Assembly (NCBI GenBank): GCA_029449235.1
Contig: JANATG010000019.1
Location: 558,001 to 622,000 of the forward strand
Direction: 5' to 3'
DNA: 64,000 nucleotides
Origin: Linnemannia schmuckeri
Lineage: Eukaryota > Mortierellomycota > Mortierellomycetes > Mortierellales > Mortierellaceae
Shown here: one piece after another, positions 1-12,185 of the stretch
Layout: each line of letters begins with the position of its first letter
Position numbering within the stretch: position 1 is the first letter of the stretch
The notes under the pieces: generated by a model
The model's database searches: none
What the model saw: only the letters and a program-made list of their open reading frames with translations
What the model was told of the DNA's origin: nothing
Made by a program: the position numbers and the translations under genes

Positions 1-2233
1 TAGCTGGTGCTTGTTGCTGTTCCTGCTTGGGCTGTAATTGCGGTTGTGGCTGTGGCTGCGGCGGTTGGTGCGCAGGTTGCTTTAGCTTGGGATGATCCCG
101 CTTCTGATAGTCCTGTTTCAACTGCTTCAGCTGCTGCTGCTGTTGCTGTGACTGTTGCTGTGGCTGTTGCTGTGGCTGTGGCTGTTGAGGCTGCTCCATG
201 GTGGTCTGCTTAAGGGATGGAATGTGTTTTAATGGCGCCTGGACCAAAGGCTCAACCACCTTCCGCGACGCCGCTTTCACAGTTGGAACAACCACAGGAG
301 GTGGAGGTATTGCTGCCTGATAAAAGTCATCATCGTCGTCGTCCCAGGGCGATGAAGGAAACTGAGGTGGCGCCTGTACAGGTGGAGAATTATGAGGAGA
401 TGGTTGCGGAGGAGGGTTGCTGTCTTGTCGTGACACATGCTGTGATTCTCCTGTTGGCGGTGGTGATGGTTGTGGCACTGATAAAGGCACTGCCGAGTGA
501 GAAATAGGCTGCTGCTCCTGAGGTTCAAAATCTCGTAGAAGAGAATGGTGTATCGACTGCTGCTGCTGCTGCTGGGATTGAGTCTGTTGTAACTGCTGCT
601 GCAGGTTTTGTTGCTGTTGGAATGGTGGCGGCGGTGGCGGAGGCTGCGATGGCTGTTGCTGCTGTGACTGTTGCAGCTGTGGAGGCTGTTGATGAGGTCG
701 TTGAGGCGCCACGATAGGGTCAATCCTAGCACTGGTATTCTGAGTTGGCAGTGGAGTGGGTGTAGGGTGCTGAGGAAGATTCAAGATTCTCGCGGGCATT
801 TTAGGAACTGGCTTTGGGGGAGCAGTTACAGGCGCAAGAGAGGGAGATGCACTTGGCGAAGATGTTGTCGAGGACATGTTGCTGGACGAAGTAGACCGAG
901 AGGGAGCCTTTGATACGGCCTGTCCTGCGGGTGATACTGCTGATGGCGCCAGTGTTGATGCGGATGATTTCGAAGAGGTGACCGAGGCTGACATGGACAT
1001 GGTTGCATCACTCTTCTTGCGTGAACCAGTGGACGAGGTGTTCGAGGTTGCCAAGGACGATGATGGCCTGAGCTCTGACCCCTTGTTCGACACAAACACA
1101 TCCGCTAATGCCGATAATGGTGCCGATGACGACGATACAGCCTCAAGAGGTGATCCTGTATCCTTGATAGCGGAGGATGTGGTATTGTTGCTCTGAGGAG
1201 GCTTCCTGACTGGAGCTGTCTTTCTGGCGATGTTGTTCCGTCCAAATGCCGAGTAGTCCGCCGGAACGGAGGGAAAGGACGGAAGGGGAGCATTTGATCC
1301 CAGGTGAGCAGATGATGCCGAAGGGGATGTGCGAGAGGAGCTTGATGTAGAGCGTGTTTGAGAGAGACTGTCCAGAGAACTAAAAAAATCAAGGGAGCTG
1401 TCATGATGCTGTTGCTGTTGCAAGAGCTGCTGGTGTGTCTGAGATTGTTTCTGCAGCGGCGGCGGTGGAGGTTGTTGCTGCTGCTGCTGTTGCTGCTTAT
1501 GCTGTGGCAGCTGCCTTTCCCGAACCGGAGCCGCTTTGGCAATTGGTCGCGAGGGGGCTGCTGCAATCCCCAGGGTGGGTTGAAAGATATCGTCCAGCAT
1601 TCCAAGTGATGGCGACTCCTGTGGTTGAGGTGTCTGCAAAGGTGTAACTAAGGCCTTCTTGGGTTCTCGTCCGATGGTAGAGGAAGCACTCTTCTTGAAA
1701 CGATTGGCATTTCCAAAGTCAACATAGAAGGGTTGGGCATCTGTATCAGTGGCCATTAACGGGTCGTCGCTGGTGCCAAAAAAGCTGGACATATTGTGAC
1801 CAGGCATAGACGCTATTGGATCAAACTTGGTGTCTGCTCGCTCGGGCTTGGCAGACGTCAAGGGGGTTGACTTAACGACGGATGATTTAGTGTTTGTACC
1901 ACCACTATGGCCCCTGCCACCATTGTTGTTATTGATGTTGCTATGGTCATTGCTGCTGTTGTTGGAGTTGCCCGCACTTGAGCCGGCCGAAAGGCCTACG
2001 CCAAGAGGCCCGTCCAAGTCAAAATCGGTATCGAACAAGAACGACTGGTGTTGGTAGGGTTGTTGCAGATGGACTGTCGATTGAGGCTGCTGTTGCTGTT
2101 GTTGATATTGGAGATGATGATGTTGTTGCTGTTGATAAGGTTGGGGCTGCTGTGGTTGTTGAAGCTGTGAAGGGAATCGTTGAGGGCGCCTAACGGAGGA
2201 CCGAATAGCCTCGGAAGGATGTCTAGTGGTCAT
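1..2233 (-). CDS. Gln-rich low-complexity protein, N-terminal part (3' end outside window)
   Basis: A single open frame of about 744 codons runs from an ATG at 2233 to the left edge with no stop, so the C-terminus lies outside the window. The first residues are MTTRHPSEAIRSSVRR, followed by Gln/His-rich runs. A less biased stretch near residues 60-190 contains the phrases FLFDTDFDLDGPLG, SSFFGTSDDPLM and SLGMLDDIFQPTLG. The rest is Ser/Thr/Pro-rich with polyGln blocks and ends near an acidic WDDDDDFYQAA element. No globular domain, signal peptide or membrane helix is visible in this part. The CAG/CAA tracts make the other five frames look open or repetitive, but only this frame stays open throughout. 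Short acidic-hydrophobic motifs in a Gln-rich context would suit a transcription co-regulator or an endocytic/trafficking adaptor. The domain that would decide is not in the window, so no function is assigned. Confidence 0.72.
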   Translation of the reverse strand, partial: MTTRHPSEAIRSSVRRPQRFPSQLQQPQQPQPYQQQQHHHLQYQQQQQQPQSTVHLQQPYQHQSFLFDTDFDLDGPLGVGLSAGSSAGNSNNSSNDHSNINNNNGGRGHSGGTNTKSSVVKSTPLTSAKPERADTKFDPIASMPGHNMSSFFGTSDDPLMATDTDAQPFYVDFGNANRFKKSASSTIGREPKKALVTPLQTPQPQESPSLGMLDDIFQPTLGIAAAPSRPIAKAAPVRERQLPQHKQQQQQQQQPPPPPLQKQSQTHQQLLQQQQHHDSSLDFFSSLDSLSQTRSTSSSSRTSPSASSAHLGSNAPLPSFPSVPADYSAFGRNNIARKTAPVRKPPQSNNTTSSAIKDTGSPLEAVSSSSAPLSALADVFVSNKGSELRPSSSLATSNTSSTGSRKKSDATMSMSASVTSSKSSASTLAPSAVSPAGQAVSKAPSRSTSSSNMSSTTSSPSASPSLAPVTAPPKPVPKMPARILNLPQHPTPTPLPTQNTSARIDPIVAPQRPHQQPPQLQQSQQQQPSQPPPPPPPFQQQQNLQQQLQQTQSQQQQQQSIHHSLLRDFEPQEQQPISHSAVPLSVPQPSPPPTGESQHVSRQDSNPPPQPSPHNSPPVQAPPQFPSSPWDDDDDDFYQAAIPPPPVVVPTVKAASRKVVEPLVQAPLKHIPSLKQTTMEQPQQPQPQQQPQQQSQQQQQQLKQLKQDYQKRDHPKLKQPAHQPPQPQPQPQLQPKQEQQQAPA

Positions 2234-2761
2234 GCTGTGTGGTGCTTGTCACGTTCGCTGTGTAGAGGAAAGGGAAGAAAAGAAAAAAATGTGGATAATG
2301 ACGGGGCGGGGAACAAGAGAAAAAAGACGAGGTTAAGAAGGCGTTGGTAGATAGACCACCAACCTTAGTGCTGAGTAATAGGAAGGAGAGAGAGTGCTCG
2401 AGAAGGATGGAGAACAAAAGGAAGAAGAGAGAAGAGCAAGTGGATGGGTGTGTACTTGGCGCAGCGCAGTCAGACTTGGGTTGAGGAGAAGGAATGGGCC
2501 AGAATGAAAGGATATGATAGTAACGACAATACACAGTGAGAACAAGGACAAGCGAGGGAGAGCTGTATTTTTACGTTAGGCTTGGGTTCTTGTCGTTGGG
2601 TTGGTCGGGGGGTTGTAGGGTGTTGGGTAAAAGAGGAAGAGAACGAGTGAAGGGAGGAAGAATAAAAGGAGAGAGAGAGAAAGAGAGAGAGAGAAAAGAG
2701 GAAAGGGGGATCCCGACTTGCCCTTGTTGGGGTTGTGGTGGTGGTGAGTGGAGGGAGAGAC

Positions 2762-2808
2762 TCGCTCGCTCGCTAGTACGTTCGTTCGTTCGTTCGTTCG
2801 CTCGTTCT
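2762..2808. repeat. Imperfect tetranucleotide repeat (TCGC/TCGT)
   Basis: About eleven tandem tetranucleotide units alternate between TCGC-type and TCGT-type, with one interruption near 2773-2778. The tract lies upstream of the Gln-rich gene and is read as a simple-sequence repeat. Confidence 0.8.
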
Positions 2809-3933
2809 TGAACAACTCGCTCACCCCCTATTTCTTTGTTTCTTGGGTTTGCGGTGAATGAAGGAGGCTGTCGTGTTGCGTTGTTCGTGTGAATGGGCGA
2901 TTGGAATGAGACTGCTGTTATGTTAATGGGTGGGTGGGTGTGAATGAGGGAAGAAGGTGAGAAGGAAAAAGGTGAATGAGGGAGTAAGGGTCCTTTGATG
3001 ATTGCGTGTGAGAGTGTAGTAGAAAAGGGAAGGAAGGGAATGTATGAATGCACTTGCTAATTGCTGTCGCTGTTGTTTGTTTGGTGCAGAGGAGCGAAGG
3101 AGGAGAGGGAGAGGGTCAAGTCGAACAAGCAAAATAGTCGCTAGGAAAAGTAGCTGTTATTTATGAGCACACACAAGAAGACAGAATGGACAAGGACAAG
3201 GAGTAGGGGAAAGGCAAGCAAGGGCTCGAAGTAGCCGCAGGAGTAAGAGTAGGAGTAGGGGAAGGATGTGAGGAGGAGAGGGAATGTAAGAGAGACAGAA
3301 GAATAGGAAAAGGCAACAAAAACGAGAAAAGGCAACAAAGCCTTATGTGCGGGTTTTTTGCCCTTTGCTTTCTGTCACTCTCTATCACTCATGTCAGGTG
3401 GACACATGACCATTTTCTTCTTTACTTCCTCTTATTCGAGGCGTGGCGTTTGCACATATGATGGGGTTTTTTATTCAAAAAGAAACACGTATACATTTCT
3501 CTACGCAATGCAGCAAACCCTCCCTATTTTGCGCTTTTCTCTGTTGGCCACGATGGTCCCTTACCCTTCTTCCACAACTCCAAACTCACTTTTCATCATC
3601 ATTCATCACATCCACCTTCTTTAGTATTTTCTCTCCTTTCTTGTTCACCACAACAACCGCACGGATCGTCCCCTGCCTTCCCTTCTTCCTTTCTCCCTTC
3701 TTGCCCCTCATTCATCACCAACTGCTAAAAAGACAGTCCTCATCATTAACTCCGCGCTTGCTTTGCCCATCCATGTTTCTGCTCCCAGGAGACAGGGGAG
3801 AGGCAAAGTGCTCAAAAATGAACTGCCAAAACAGAGAGAGAGGACTATGGGCAAACAGGAGCGGGGAAGAGGAAGAGGGACAGGTTGACTTTCGAGGATA
3901 GCCGGATGAGCCCCGTATCACCTGGACTATCTG

Positions 3934-3934
3934 C

Positions 3935-3982
<48 letters not shown>
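3934..3982. repeat. (CAA)n trinucleotide microsatellite, about 16 units
   Basis: An uninterrupted run of CAA units lies in the divergent intergenic region. It encodes polyThr, polyGln/polyAsn or polyVal in the overlapping short open frames, which therefore should not be read as genes. Confidence 0.9.
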
Positions 3983-3983
<1 letters not shown>

Positions 3984-4709
3984 GCTTCTTCCTTCTTCGA
4001 CACCATTAGTAACGGTGCTATTTTCTTTTGCCTCTTTCTTTCCTCTTTTATTTTCCTTCCTTTCTCTCTCCTTCTCTCCTCTCCTTCTCTCCTTCGCTTC
4101 CATCTTCCCATTGCTCCTGAATCATCTCTTCTCGTTTCTCCTTCGTCAATTATTCCTATTTGTGCTCATTTTCTAGGAAACGGACAGCTCCTCATGGGTA
4201 ACAGCGACACTATCTTCGTCTGCTACTCCTCCATACTCCTCTTTACTTTTAACAAATAACACCAACACGACCAAGACCACCATTCATCTCACTTTTTCCA
4301 TTCCTCATTAACTCAAGTGCAATCCTCAGGTAGATCTCCCAATGCAACCCGTCCCTCTGGGACGTCAGACCAGATTCGTCAATTCCGTTCCTTCTTTCGT
4401 CTTTCTCTCGAGCGCACACACACTCTTTCTTCTTCTTTCTTTCCTTCCCTTCTTTATCTTTTCCCTTGTAGCTCCTCTTCCTTCTCCAAGAATATTATAT
4501 GCTTGAACGCCAGGATCGCCACCACCATCCATTCCATATCCTTCAGCATAGCTCTTACTCCTCACTCATCCATCCCTTAGACTCAACTCATCTTCCCCTC
4601 CCCCACTTTTCGCTCATCATCACAAACAATACACCCTAACGGTGGGAAGAGAGGAGCGCAACGCTTAAAAAAAAGGGTGCAATAACGCGAAAAAAAAAAA
4701 CTGGCTCCC

Positions 4710-7700
4710 ATGGCGCTACTTCGCACCTCATGCAGAATTTGCTCCCTTGTTTTTGTGTGCCTTTTCTTCTTCATCACATTCTTTGTCCTTTTCTCTGCCG
4801 CCGTCATCCCTGGCACAAGTGTAGTCCTTGCATCATGCCTTCCCAGATCTTCCTCGACGTTACACAAATGCGACCGTCCAATCCCTCCTCGTTCTCCATC
4901 GTCTCCTCCGTTTCCTCCACACCGTCCGAGCGTTGACTCAACTCTTCCCCTTCCACTCAACAGACCGATCTCCTTCAGTAGCAGCGATCATGATCAACTG
5001 CACCAAACAATCAGTTCCTTTGTCTCAGAACCAAAACAAATCCATCTCCATCCCCATCTTCATTTCCACGGCAAACACGACCATGGTTATTTACACCGTC
5101 ATACCCGTCAGCGCTCAATGTCGGATTCCAACCAAGAGATCACAATGGCCAGTCCATCGGAGCAACAACAGGAACTCCCACAACAATGGAATCAGCCTTC
5201 AGGAACAATCTTTGCCGAGGAGGGTCTACCTCTTTGGACAGCAGGGACCATCAACGGTCGGTCCCTTCGAAGTCCCTTTGTCAAGTCGTTTGGGCTGAGG
5301 CACAAGGCCACAATGGACTGGGGCATGCGAGCCAGGGCCCGGACGCAGCGGCATTGGGACAAGTACTGGCATCAAGTCGAGACAGGACTGGGATCTTCTG
5401 ACTTTAATAATCTTGACAAGACCGGAATCAGCGGTGGCTCCGGCACAGGCGCAGACACACGCACAGGCAAAAGCACATGTGCAGGTGCAGGGGGTTCAGG
5501 AGGGTCAGGAGGCGACAATAATAAAGGACCAGCAGAGGAGACCATGCTTTCCTCATCTCAGGATGCGATATCATATTCTCATGGAGCATCGACTTCCTTG
5601 TCATTTACTTGTACGTCTGCTCTTGATTGCACACAAAACTCGAATCTGGATACCAACAACCATACCAGTAGCACAGACGAATCTTATTCAACAACAACAA
5701 AAATGAAGGATAATGGCCTTGCAAGAGCAGAGACAGAGTCGTCATTCGCACCCGACATGATTAGTCTGTTTCCCGGCGACAACGATGGACCTGGATCCTT
5801 ATTCTTCTTTCAGCTCCTTAACCACTACCAAAAACCTTCTTCCTCACAGGATCCATCCACCTACTTCACGCCCACTACCGCTGACAACAGTGACGACAGC
5901 AACAGCAATAACACCCACTCAACATTCCGGCAACACTACCAGATTAACCGGGAGTTCTACAAACCAGGTGTCTACTTTTTTCATTTCCTTCCTTATCCTC
6001 CTTTAATGGATTCATGTGGCCATCCTGTCCATGACAAAGTAACCATTAAACAATGTCCCCTCTCTCGTCTTACGTTTTTTCTTGAATCTGTATGCTATAT
6101 GTGCATGTATTGAATAGGCGGTCCTATTATCCTTTGGTTACCTGGAGAGAGCCCGCTTCACTCTCTGTTCCTTCGAAGAGGGCTCGCCTATGAGTTGGCG
6201 AATGCAACAGCAGGACTCCTGGTCGCACTAGAGCATCGGTTCTATGGCAACTCTATACCCAGATTCCAGGATTTGCCCATCGCTCACAAAGACGGCCCCC
6301 TTATTTTTGATGCTGATTTGGAAAAGCAAGAGTCATCATCATCATCGGCTCATTCAAATCGGTTGTCGAATTCAGAGTATCCTTTTCGATACATGGCAGC
6401 GTCACCACTACCACCCACGGAAACCGAAGGAGAAGTTGAGCAAACAGGGCCAGAATTTGTCTGGATGGCAGCTGGATCGTTGGCATCCTCCACATTGCCC
6501 AATACAGGTCCTACAAAGTCCAATCATCAGATCGAAGTTGACAAGGCGTCGAGGGCGAGGATCAAGGAGCGCAAGCACAGAAATATCAATGGCGGCAAAC
6601 AACACGACCCTCCTCCTCCTCCGCATGATCAAACCGACAAAGTCAACGGCGGCAACAGAACAAACAACGGCAACAACGACTCTACAAGTGACGAAGAGAA
6701 GGAAGGTTTGCCGCTGGACCTGCTCAGGTATCTTAATGTTGACCAGTCCATCGAGGATATTGCCCGCTTCATGGATCTCTTCCCAACCTTGCAGCCTAAA
6801 CTTTTTCCACCGCTCGGTGGCGAAGGCGGCAATCCTGTTACGACTGCTCCTGCCCCCTCTAAACCCCGCTGGATCCTGGCCGGGTGTTCGTATGGTGGTA
6901 ACCTGGCAGCGTGGACTCGACAGCGGTACCCTTCCAAGGTCTTTGCTGCGTTTGCGTCTTCGGCGCCTGTTCGGTCGGCGTTGGACTTTTTCGAGTACAG
7001 TACTTCACAGATTGATATTTTAGGAGACAAATGCTCGACGCAGTTGGGGATGGCGCGCGACTTTTTGGATGGTGCGCTTCAGATGACTGACAGGTTCATG
7101 CAGCAGATGGCTGTTGTCGATCAGTTGATCAAACAACAAAATACAACCAACTCAGCAGATCCGATAGTATCAACTTTGGCAGGACAGGAGCGAGGACAAA
7201 TGGTGGCAGAGACCAGCGACTTTGACGAGTTTGCGGCATCAGCAGCAACAGCGACGAATCCGATGCCAATCGTCAGCGACGATGACAAGGCGAGTCGACA
7301 GGCAGCCAAATTACGTGTCCTCTCCTGGTTCAGTCCCGATTTCGCACGCGAGTATGCGGCCGAAGGTGAAGAGTTTCACGCTGCCGGATGGATATGGTGG
7401 ACAGTCGCCAGTGCAGTCCAGTACAACGCCGTCGTGACCCCGATAACCGTTCAACCTGCACGGACAGCCGTTGACATTCTCTGTGACGCCATGGATCTTG
7501 CCAAAGTCGACGACCTTGCAGGGACAGGGAGCAGATCTTTGTCAAACAGCGACAACGGCAGCAACGGCAACAACAGCCTGCGGAGTCAATTGAAGTCTCT
7601 GCGATACACCCAAGCTCTCGCGTCATGGTTTAAGGATCAACAGTACTTTACTCCGACCAAACAGGAGGACCTTCAGCCCTCGGATTTGGACCCGACGTCT

Positions 7701-9812
7701 GTTCAGAATTTAGCGGGGATGGCATGGCTCTGGCAGACGTGTAGTGAGTTGGGTTACCTCCAGACTGCACACCCTTCGACGTGTTGTTGCACTTCTCTTG
7801 CCAGGTCTTCTCCTTTTTGGTCCCTCGACACGACGACCAAAGATTTCATTAGAAGGGGCGCCACAGCCATTGAACAGAATTCCAACGCGACATGCCCCTT
7901 AATCTCAGACACGGACAGCACTTTTTATTCCACGACTCTTCCAGATCCACTTCCTGGAACATCAGCCTCAACCTCAACCCCAGTAACCTTAACCTCAACA
8001 AGAACAGCAGGATCAACCTGTCTTCCCTGCAGATGCTATGCAGACGAGGCACAAAGGACCGAGAGCGTGTTCTCCCGATTGCTCACACTTGAGGCCGCCT
8101 GGCAGGAATGTCAGTTCTATTTCAGTTCCACTTATCCGCCCGCTCGTAATTCCACTACCAGACCCTCTTCTTCCCTGTCCACATCCTCGTCCTCCACATC
8201 CTCATCTTCCATATCCTCATCCTCCAAGGAGACCACCGTCGTGAGAAACTCCGATTCGAAACCTGCAGGAGCAGTGGAGGATGTCGACACGTTCACTACA
8301 GCTACCAATGGCCTAATAGGGCGCTCGCCAGGAGGACCTCCAGGTGATATTCAACAGTGCGTTGCCACCAACCCAGGAGCAACTCAGCAACAGCAGCACA
8401 AAAAACACGATGACATCCTGTTGATGGGCTACCCAGACGTCGAGACCAATGTCAACACCAAATTCCATGGCTGGGAGATTGCACAGGACCCTTGTTACCC
8501 TTCTGGAAGCGCAGACCAAGACCCCGGCATCGAGACCGGTCCCGATAACAACTACAACGACTGCAATTATTCTCGATCTGAAAAAGTCCACTTTACTTCG
8601 TCTTCGACCATCACCGCCACAACATCACCAGGAACAACAGCGTCGTCCGTTAAAGATCTTGCCGCTGATGATGCTTCTGCTGCTTCTGAGTTAGAAACCT
8701 CCGCAGAGGGAGCTGTTGCTGAGCAGAACAAGGAGATCACTATGGTTGTAGCTCAGAGCGGGTCTACCCAGATAGCATCGGAACTTGACGACTGGCTGAT
8801 TGATCGTCCGGGTGGACGGTATTATTTTACCAATGGCGAGAAGGACCCATGGAAGGAGCTTACCTTGGCCAGCTCGAGAGCCCTCGAGTTCTTGAGTCAT
8901 CCAAAGGTCGAGAGCGGCAGTAACAGCGGGAGTGCTGGAACTGGTAACAAAAAGCGGAGCAAGAAGAGGGTGCACTCAAAACAGGATTCTGCGGTCCAGG
9001 CGGTTCCCCTTGAGTCCGCGGAAGCACTGGGGTCAACGTTACCGACGTCAGTTGAGGTTGGACAAGAAGGAGGGTCTTTTATCGGACGCGTGGCGCCTCA
9101 GGATGCTGTTGAGGATAACGGAGACAAGGATCCAGTGGCAGTGGTAGTGGAGCCACCAGAATCGACAACCGGCGCGATAACTGCCTCGACCTTGCACCGC
9201 GACTTGCACAACCATCGCAAAGAGAAACAACATCGTCATCATCGTCTTCAGCAGCAGCACCACAGCCATAAAGGACAACCCAAGCATCCAGCCCGCACCC
9301 GATCCCCAGTCGGCCCATGTCAATTCAGCCCCCCTCCCTCTCCAAGCCCAAGAGGACAAGGAGGCATTGGCATCACTCTGTCACAACCCAAACTATCCGA
9401 CCAAGGCGAGGATATTGTCAGCGAGAATGGCGCTTCTGGGTCTGACGGCTCGACTGTCGTCATCGTCGAGCTCGAGGTCGAAGTGAAAGTTGATGAATCA
9501 GAGAAAAAGGACGACGAGCAGCAGGAAGAAGACGAAAGAACGACATTTGAAGACCATAGCAATAATAGGACTGGGGAGGACGAGTACGGCGACCGGACAG
9601 TGATGCGAATCATCTCGGACGCCAGCCATTGTCAGGATATCCTGTACGAGTCGGGTGATCATAACTCTGCAAAGTTGCGGGCGGAAAGGGAGCATGTTTT
9701 GAAGACTTTTGTGAGGTGGATCGAGATTGATAATCGGCGACTGCAGCGGGCATTGGAGCGGCAACAGAAGTACGTCTCTGGAGAGGAAGTCGTGGTTGTC
9801 GACATGGGTTGA
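4710..9812 (+). CDS. Secreted S28-family serine carboxypeptidase-like protein, greatly enlarged
   Basis: Two exons, 4710-5967 and 6118-9812, join in phase across a 150-bp intron and give 1650 residues. The N-terminus is a hydrophobic signal sequence (about residues 8-35), so secretion or a vacuolar location is likely. The S28 core is spread out: GGPIILWLPGE just after the intron, LEHRFYGNSIP, the nucleophile motif AGCSYGGNLAAW (Ser about 677), SSAPV, then NGEKDPW (Asp about 1329) and DASHCQDI (His about 1590). These match the Ser-Asp-His order of the prolyl carboxypeptidase/DPP7 family, which cleaves after proline. Family members are usually about 450-550 residues. Here Ser/Thr/Asn/Gly-rich and His-rich inserts separate every core block, including about 260 residues between the Asp and the His. 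The triad and flanking blocks are intact, so it is probably active. Substrate unknown. Confidence 0.85.
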
Positions 9813-11118
9813 ACAGTTGAACAGACCACAAAAAAAAAGAATATTTAACAAGTCGAATTTAAACAGCCTTTTCTCGCCCGTGGATTAACAAGGGAGATCC
9901 TTTGTAATTTTTGAAAAATAATAACCTTTTATGCACCTCTTTTTTCTTTATTTTCCTTCCCTTGTCGCCTGCAACCAAACAACAAACTGCCATGTTATTG
10001 AGGTGAAACTCTATTGTTTGGACAGCGACTGCCGCTTTAGTCGTATCACATTTGTTTCTTGGTGTTACTGCCGCCACCATGCAGATTCTTTTTGTCATTA
10101 GCTTCGACAGATGCGGCGGTGGATTAGGGTTCAACGAGACCAACGGCTCCAGACTTGAGCCTCTGCCTGAGGCATTAGCAAGGCTCTCGACGAGGCAGGC
10201 ATTGACCTCGTAGGTTCTTGTTTGATATTATAAAAATGTCTACTGCCCATATGCTTCTTCTATTGAATGTTGCCTCTGTTGTATGTGCTTACTACGGTAA
10301 AATCTACTGGTTAACCATTTTTTTTTTAAAAAAAAAAAAAGGATAATTCTTTGTTTAGCAAAACAAACGTATGCAAGGGTTGCTACAGGACGCGACAGGG
10401 TTGACATCGGTGCTAGAAAAATTTTATTGGTACTACAACTGAAACAATCTTCAATTTTTCTTCTGACTTATTTTCGGGTTGTTCGTTTTTGAGACCATTG
10501 GGATGGTCCTGGAAGGAATGGATTTGACCCCCTGGGTGTCAAAGAGTCTTGACATCTGTCATTGATGCCGATGATGACAATGATCCAAGTAGACCGCGAC
10601 TGGCGTGACTAGAATCCACAGAAAAGTTGGGATAAGCATGGACTACAAATCGGTCCAAAATGACATGCACATCAATACCCAACCGTTATACTTGTATCGA
10701 GGAGACATTCTCGATGGCCGACTAACTAGAGATATAAAGTATGATGATGCTAGCTTCAGTACTTCACAAGAGAAAGGAAAATCTATGATCAAAAAGCTCT
10801 GGACTTGTACTTGAGTACGGGAATCAAGGAGACTGTAGGTTATGGCATCCACAAGGGTGGGTGCTATTGTGGGAGTTATCTTAAATGAGGTTAAGGTTCT
10901 ATGGGTGCTTGTTTCGAGAATGTCCACCGGTATACTGGATGTGATCAAAGCAAGGCTCCTGAAAGATTGATCGTGGGCAGGCTTATAAAAGTGAAGGGAA
11001 AAAAAACATATAAAGTGGTGCCCAGTTGGTGTCCCTCGTTTCTTCATCAAAAAGTCCCAACTCTATGTCTACTCAGCTCATTTCTCGTACCCATTTAATA
11101 ACAAAAACCACAGCAATC
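9813..11118. other. Intergenic region downstream of the S28 gene
   Basis: No convincing gene is visible. A T10/A13 run forms an A/T palindrome near 10318-10340. A TATA-like TATAAAA around 10983 lies about 135 bp before the start of the membrane-protein relic and may be its old promoter. Confidence 0.5.
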
Positions 11119-11600
11119 ATGTCTACCTCTTCGTTCATCCACTTCGCAAGGTCCAACATCTTTCTTGCATTTGTCGACATGGTCCTCGTTCTGTGCACAT
11201 ATTCAGACACCTCATTCGAAGATCAATAATGGGGACCGGTCGTAGGTTTTCTCCTGCCGCTTGTGATTTTTGTCAGCTACATCTGCTCACTCCTCCGGAA
11301 CGAAAAGCTCAACATGATCAATCGAGCTTGCCTTGCCCTCTTCCCGGCCGTCTTTCTCCTGGGTCTCAAGTTTGCGATTATCAATGCACTCATCCTCATG
11401 GACTATGACATGGCCGATCGCAGAGCAAACTCACGGTGCCATGCCTTCAATACCGAGATCATCTTTTCCGGCGCCTTGGGTTTATAATGATTTTTGAGAT
11501 TTATGATACCTTCAAGCACGAAGAACAAGAGACCACTCCAAGCAACAGGCAGCGTTCGATATCGAGAGTCAAAGAGTTCCTGCCATCCAGATCCCCTTAG
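11119..11600 (+). pseudogene. Relic of a small four-helix membrane-protein gene
   Basis: From the ATG at 11119 one frame encodes a first hydrophobic helix (phrase NIFLAFVDMVLVLCTY) and then hits TAA at 11227-11229. The same frame continues directly with GPVVGFLLPLVIFVSYIC, a third helix (LFPAVFLLGLKFAIIN) and the start of a fourth (IIFSGALG) before TAA at 11485. One base out of frame the fourth helix resumes as IMIFEIYDTF, followed by a hydrophilic tail ending at TAG 11598-11600. The coding quality on both sides of each lesion is good, and no GT-AG intron of plausible size removes either. The pattern of four helices in about 160 residues resembles MARVEL-like or similar small fungal membrane proteins, but the family is not identified. 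One nonsense and one single-base frameshift suggest recent loss; sequencing error is the alternative. Confidence 0.6.
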
Positions 11601-11942
11601 CTACCACCTTTGTCCATGCTGTTTCCAGCATAATTTGCCTCGATGCACTTCCACGCCCAAGCTATCCCGACAAGCCGAGAGTTGATACCTGTTAAACAAA
11701 CAAAGGATACACTAAACAATGATATGGATGGCTGAACTGCTAAAAATCGAAATAGTTTCAGGTTGCGTTGCTTTTGCAATCTAACTATTTCCTTCTCTCT
11801 GTCCATTTATAAGAGAGGGCGCAGTCGACGTGATTGGAGACAGACCGGATTTTTAACATATAGGAGGCTATCGCACACCTAGTAATCCCCATTCTTCTTT
11901 TTCTTCTCAACAAACCACAATCCATCAGCCAACCAACCAACC

Positions 11943-12185
11943 ATGCATTCAAGGAAACTTTCATCTTCTAGGTCTCGACAACAACAACAATTGTGCTTTT
12001 GTCGCTCATGTCTCTCGGTTTTTGCCGCTTCTCTGTCTAAACCCAAGGCTATTGCTTCTTGTGCAGCCTTTGCCATCATGAACTCTTTTGATGTTGATAA
12101 AAGGGGCATGCTCGGGGAAATTGAAAAGATGTTCAAGGATGCAAACGGCGCTACATATATCATTCCTCTCATTTCAGCATTATGA
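11943..12185 (+). CDS. Possible small ORF, 80 residues, unknown
   Basis: An 80-codon frame starts in a good context (ccaaccATG). It begins Ser/Arg/Gln/Cys-rich and ends with a more protein-like part (FDVDKRGMLGEIEKMFKDAN), which could form an amphipathic helix. It sits alone between the membrane-protein relic and the hydratase gene. I recognise no family. It could be a real small protein, a fragment of a decayed gene, or chance. Confidence 0.22.
   Translation: MHSRKLSSSRSRQQQQLCFCRSCLSVFAASLSKPKAIASCAAFAIMNSFDVDKRGMLGEIEKMFKDANGATYIIPLISAL

Larger units (their letters stand above)
2234..4709. other. Divergent intergenic region, 2.5 kb, repeat- and pyrimidine-rich
   Basis: This is the shared upstream region of the minus-strand Gln-rich gene and the plus-strand S28 peptidase gene. 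It holds GA-rich tracts (about 2640-2705), a TCGC/TCGT tetranucleotide tract, long CT-rich stretches (about 4020-4140 and 4380-4470) and a (CAA)n microsatellite. The open frames here are low-complexity or lack protein-like composition. I see no RNA gene. Confidence 0.6.

Noticed and set aside
3885..4259. Open frames across the (CAA)n tract
   Set aside because: They exist only because the trinucleotide repeat has no stops; the translation is homopolymeric Thr, Val or Leu.
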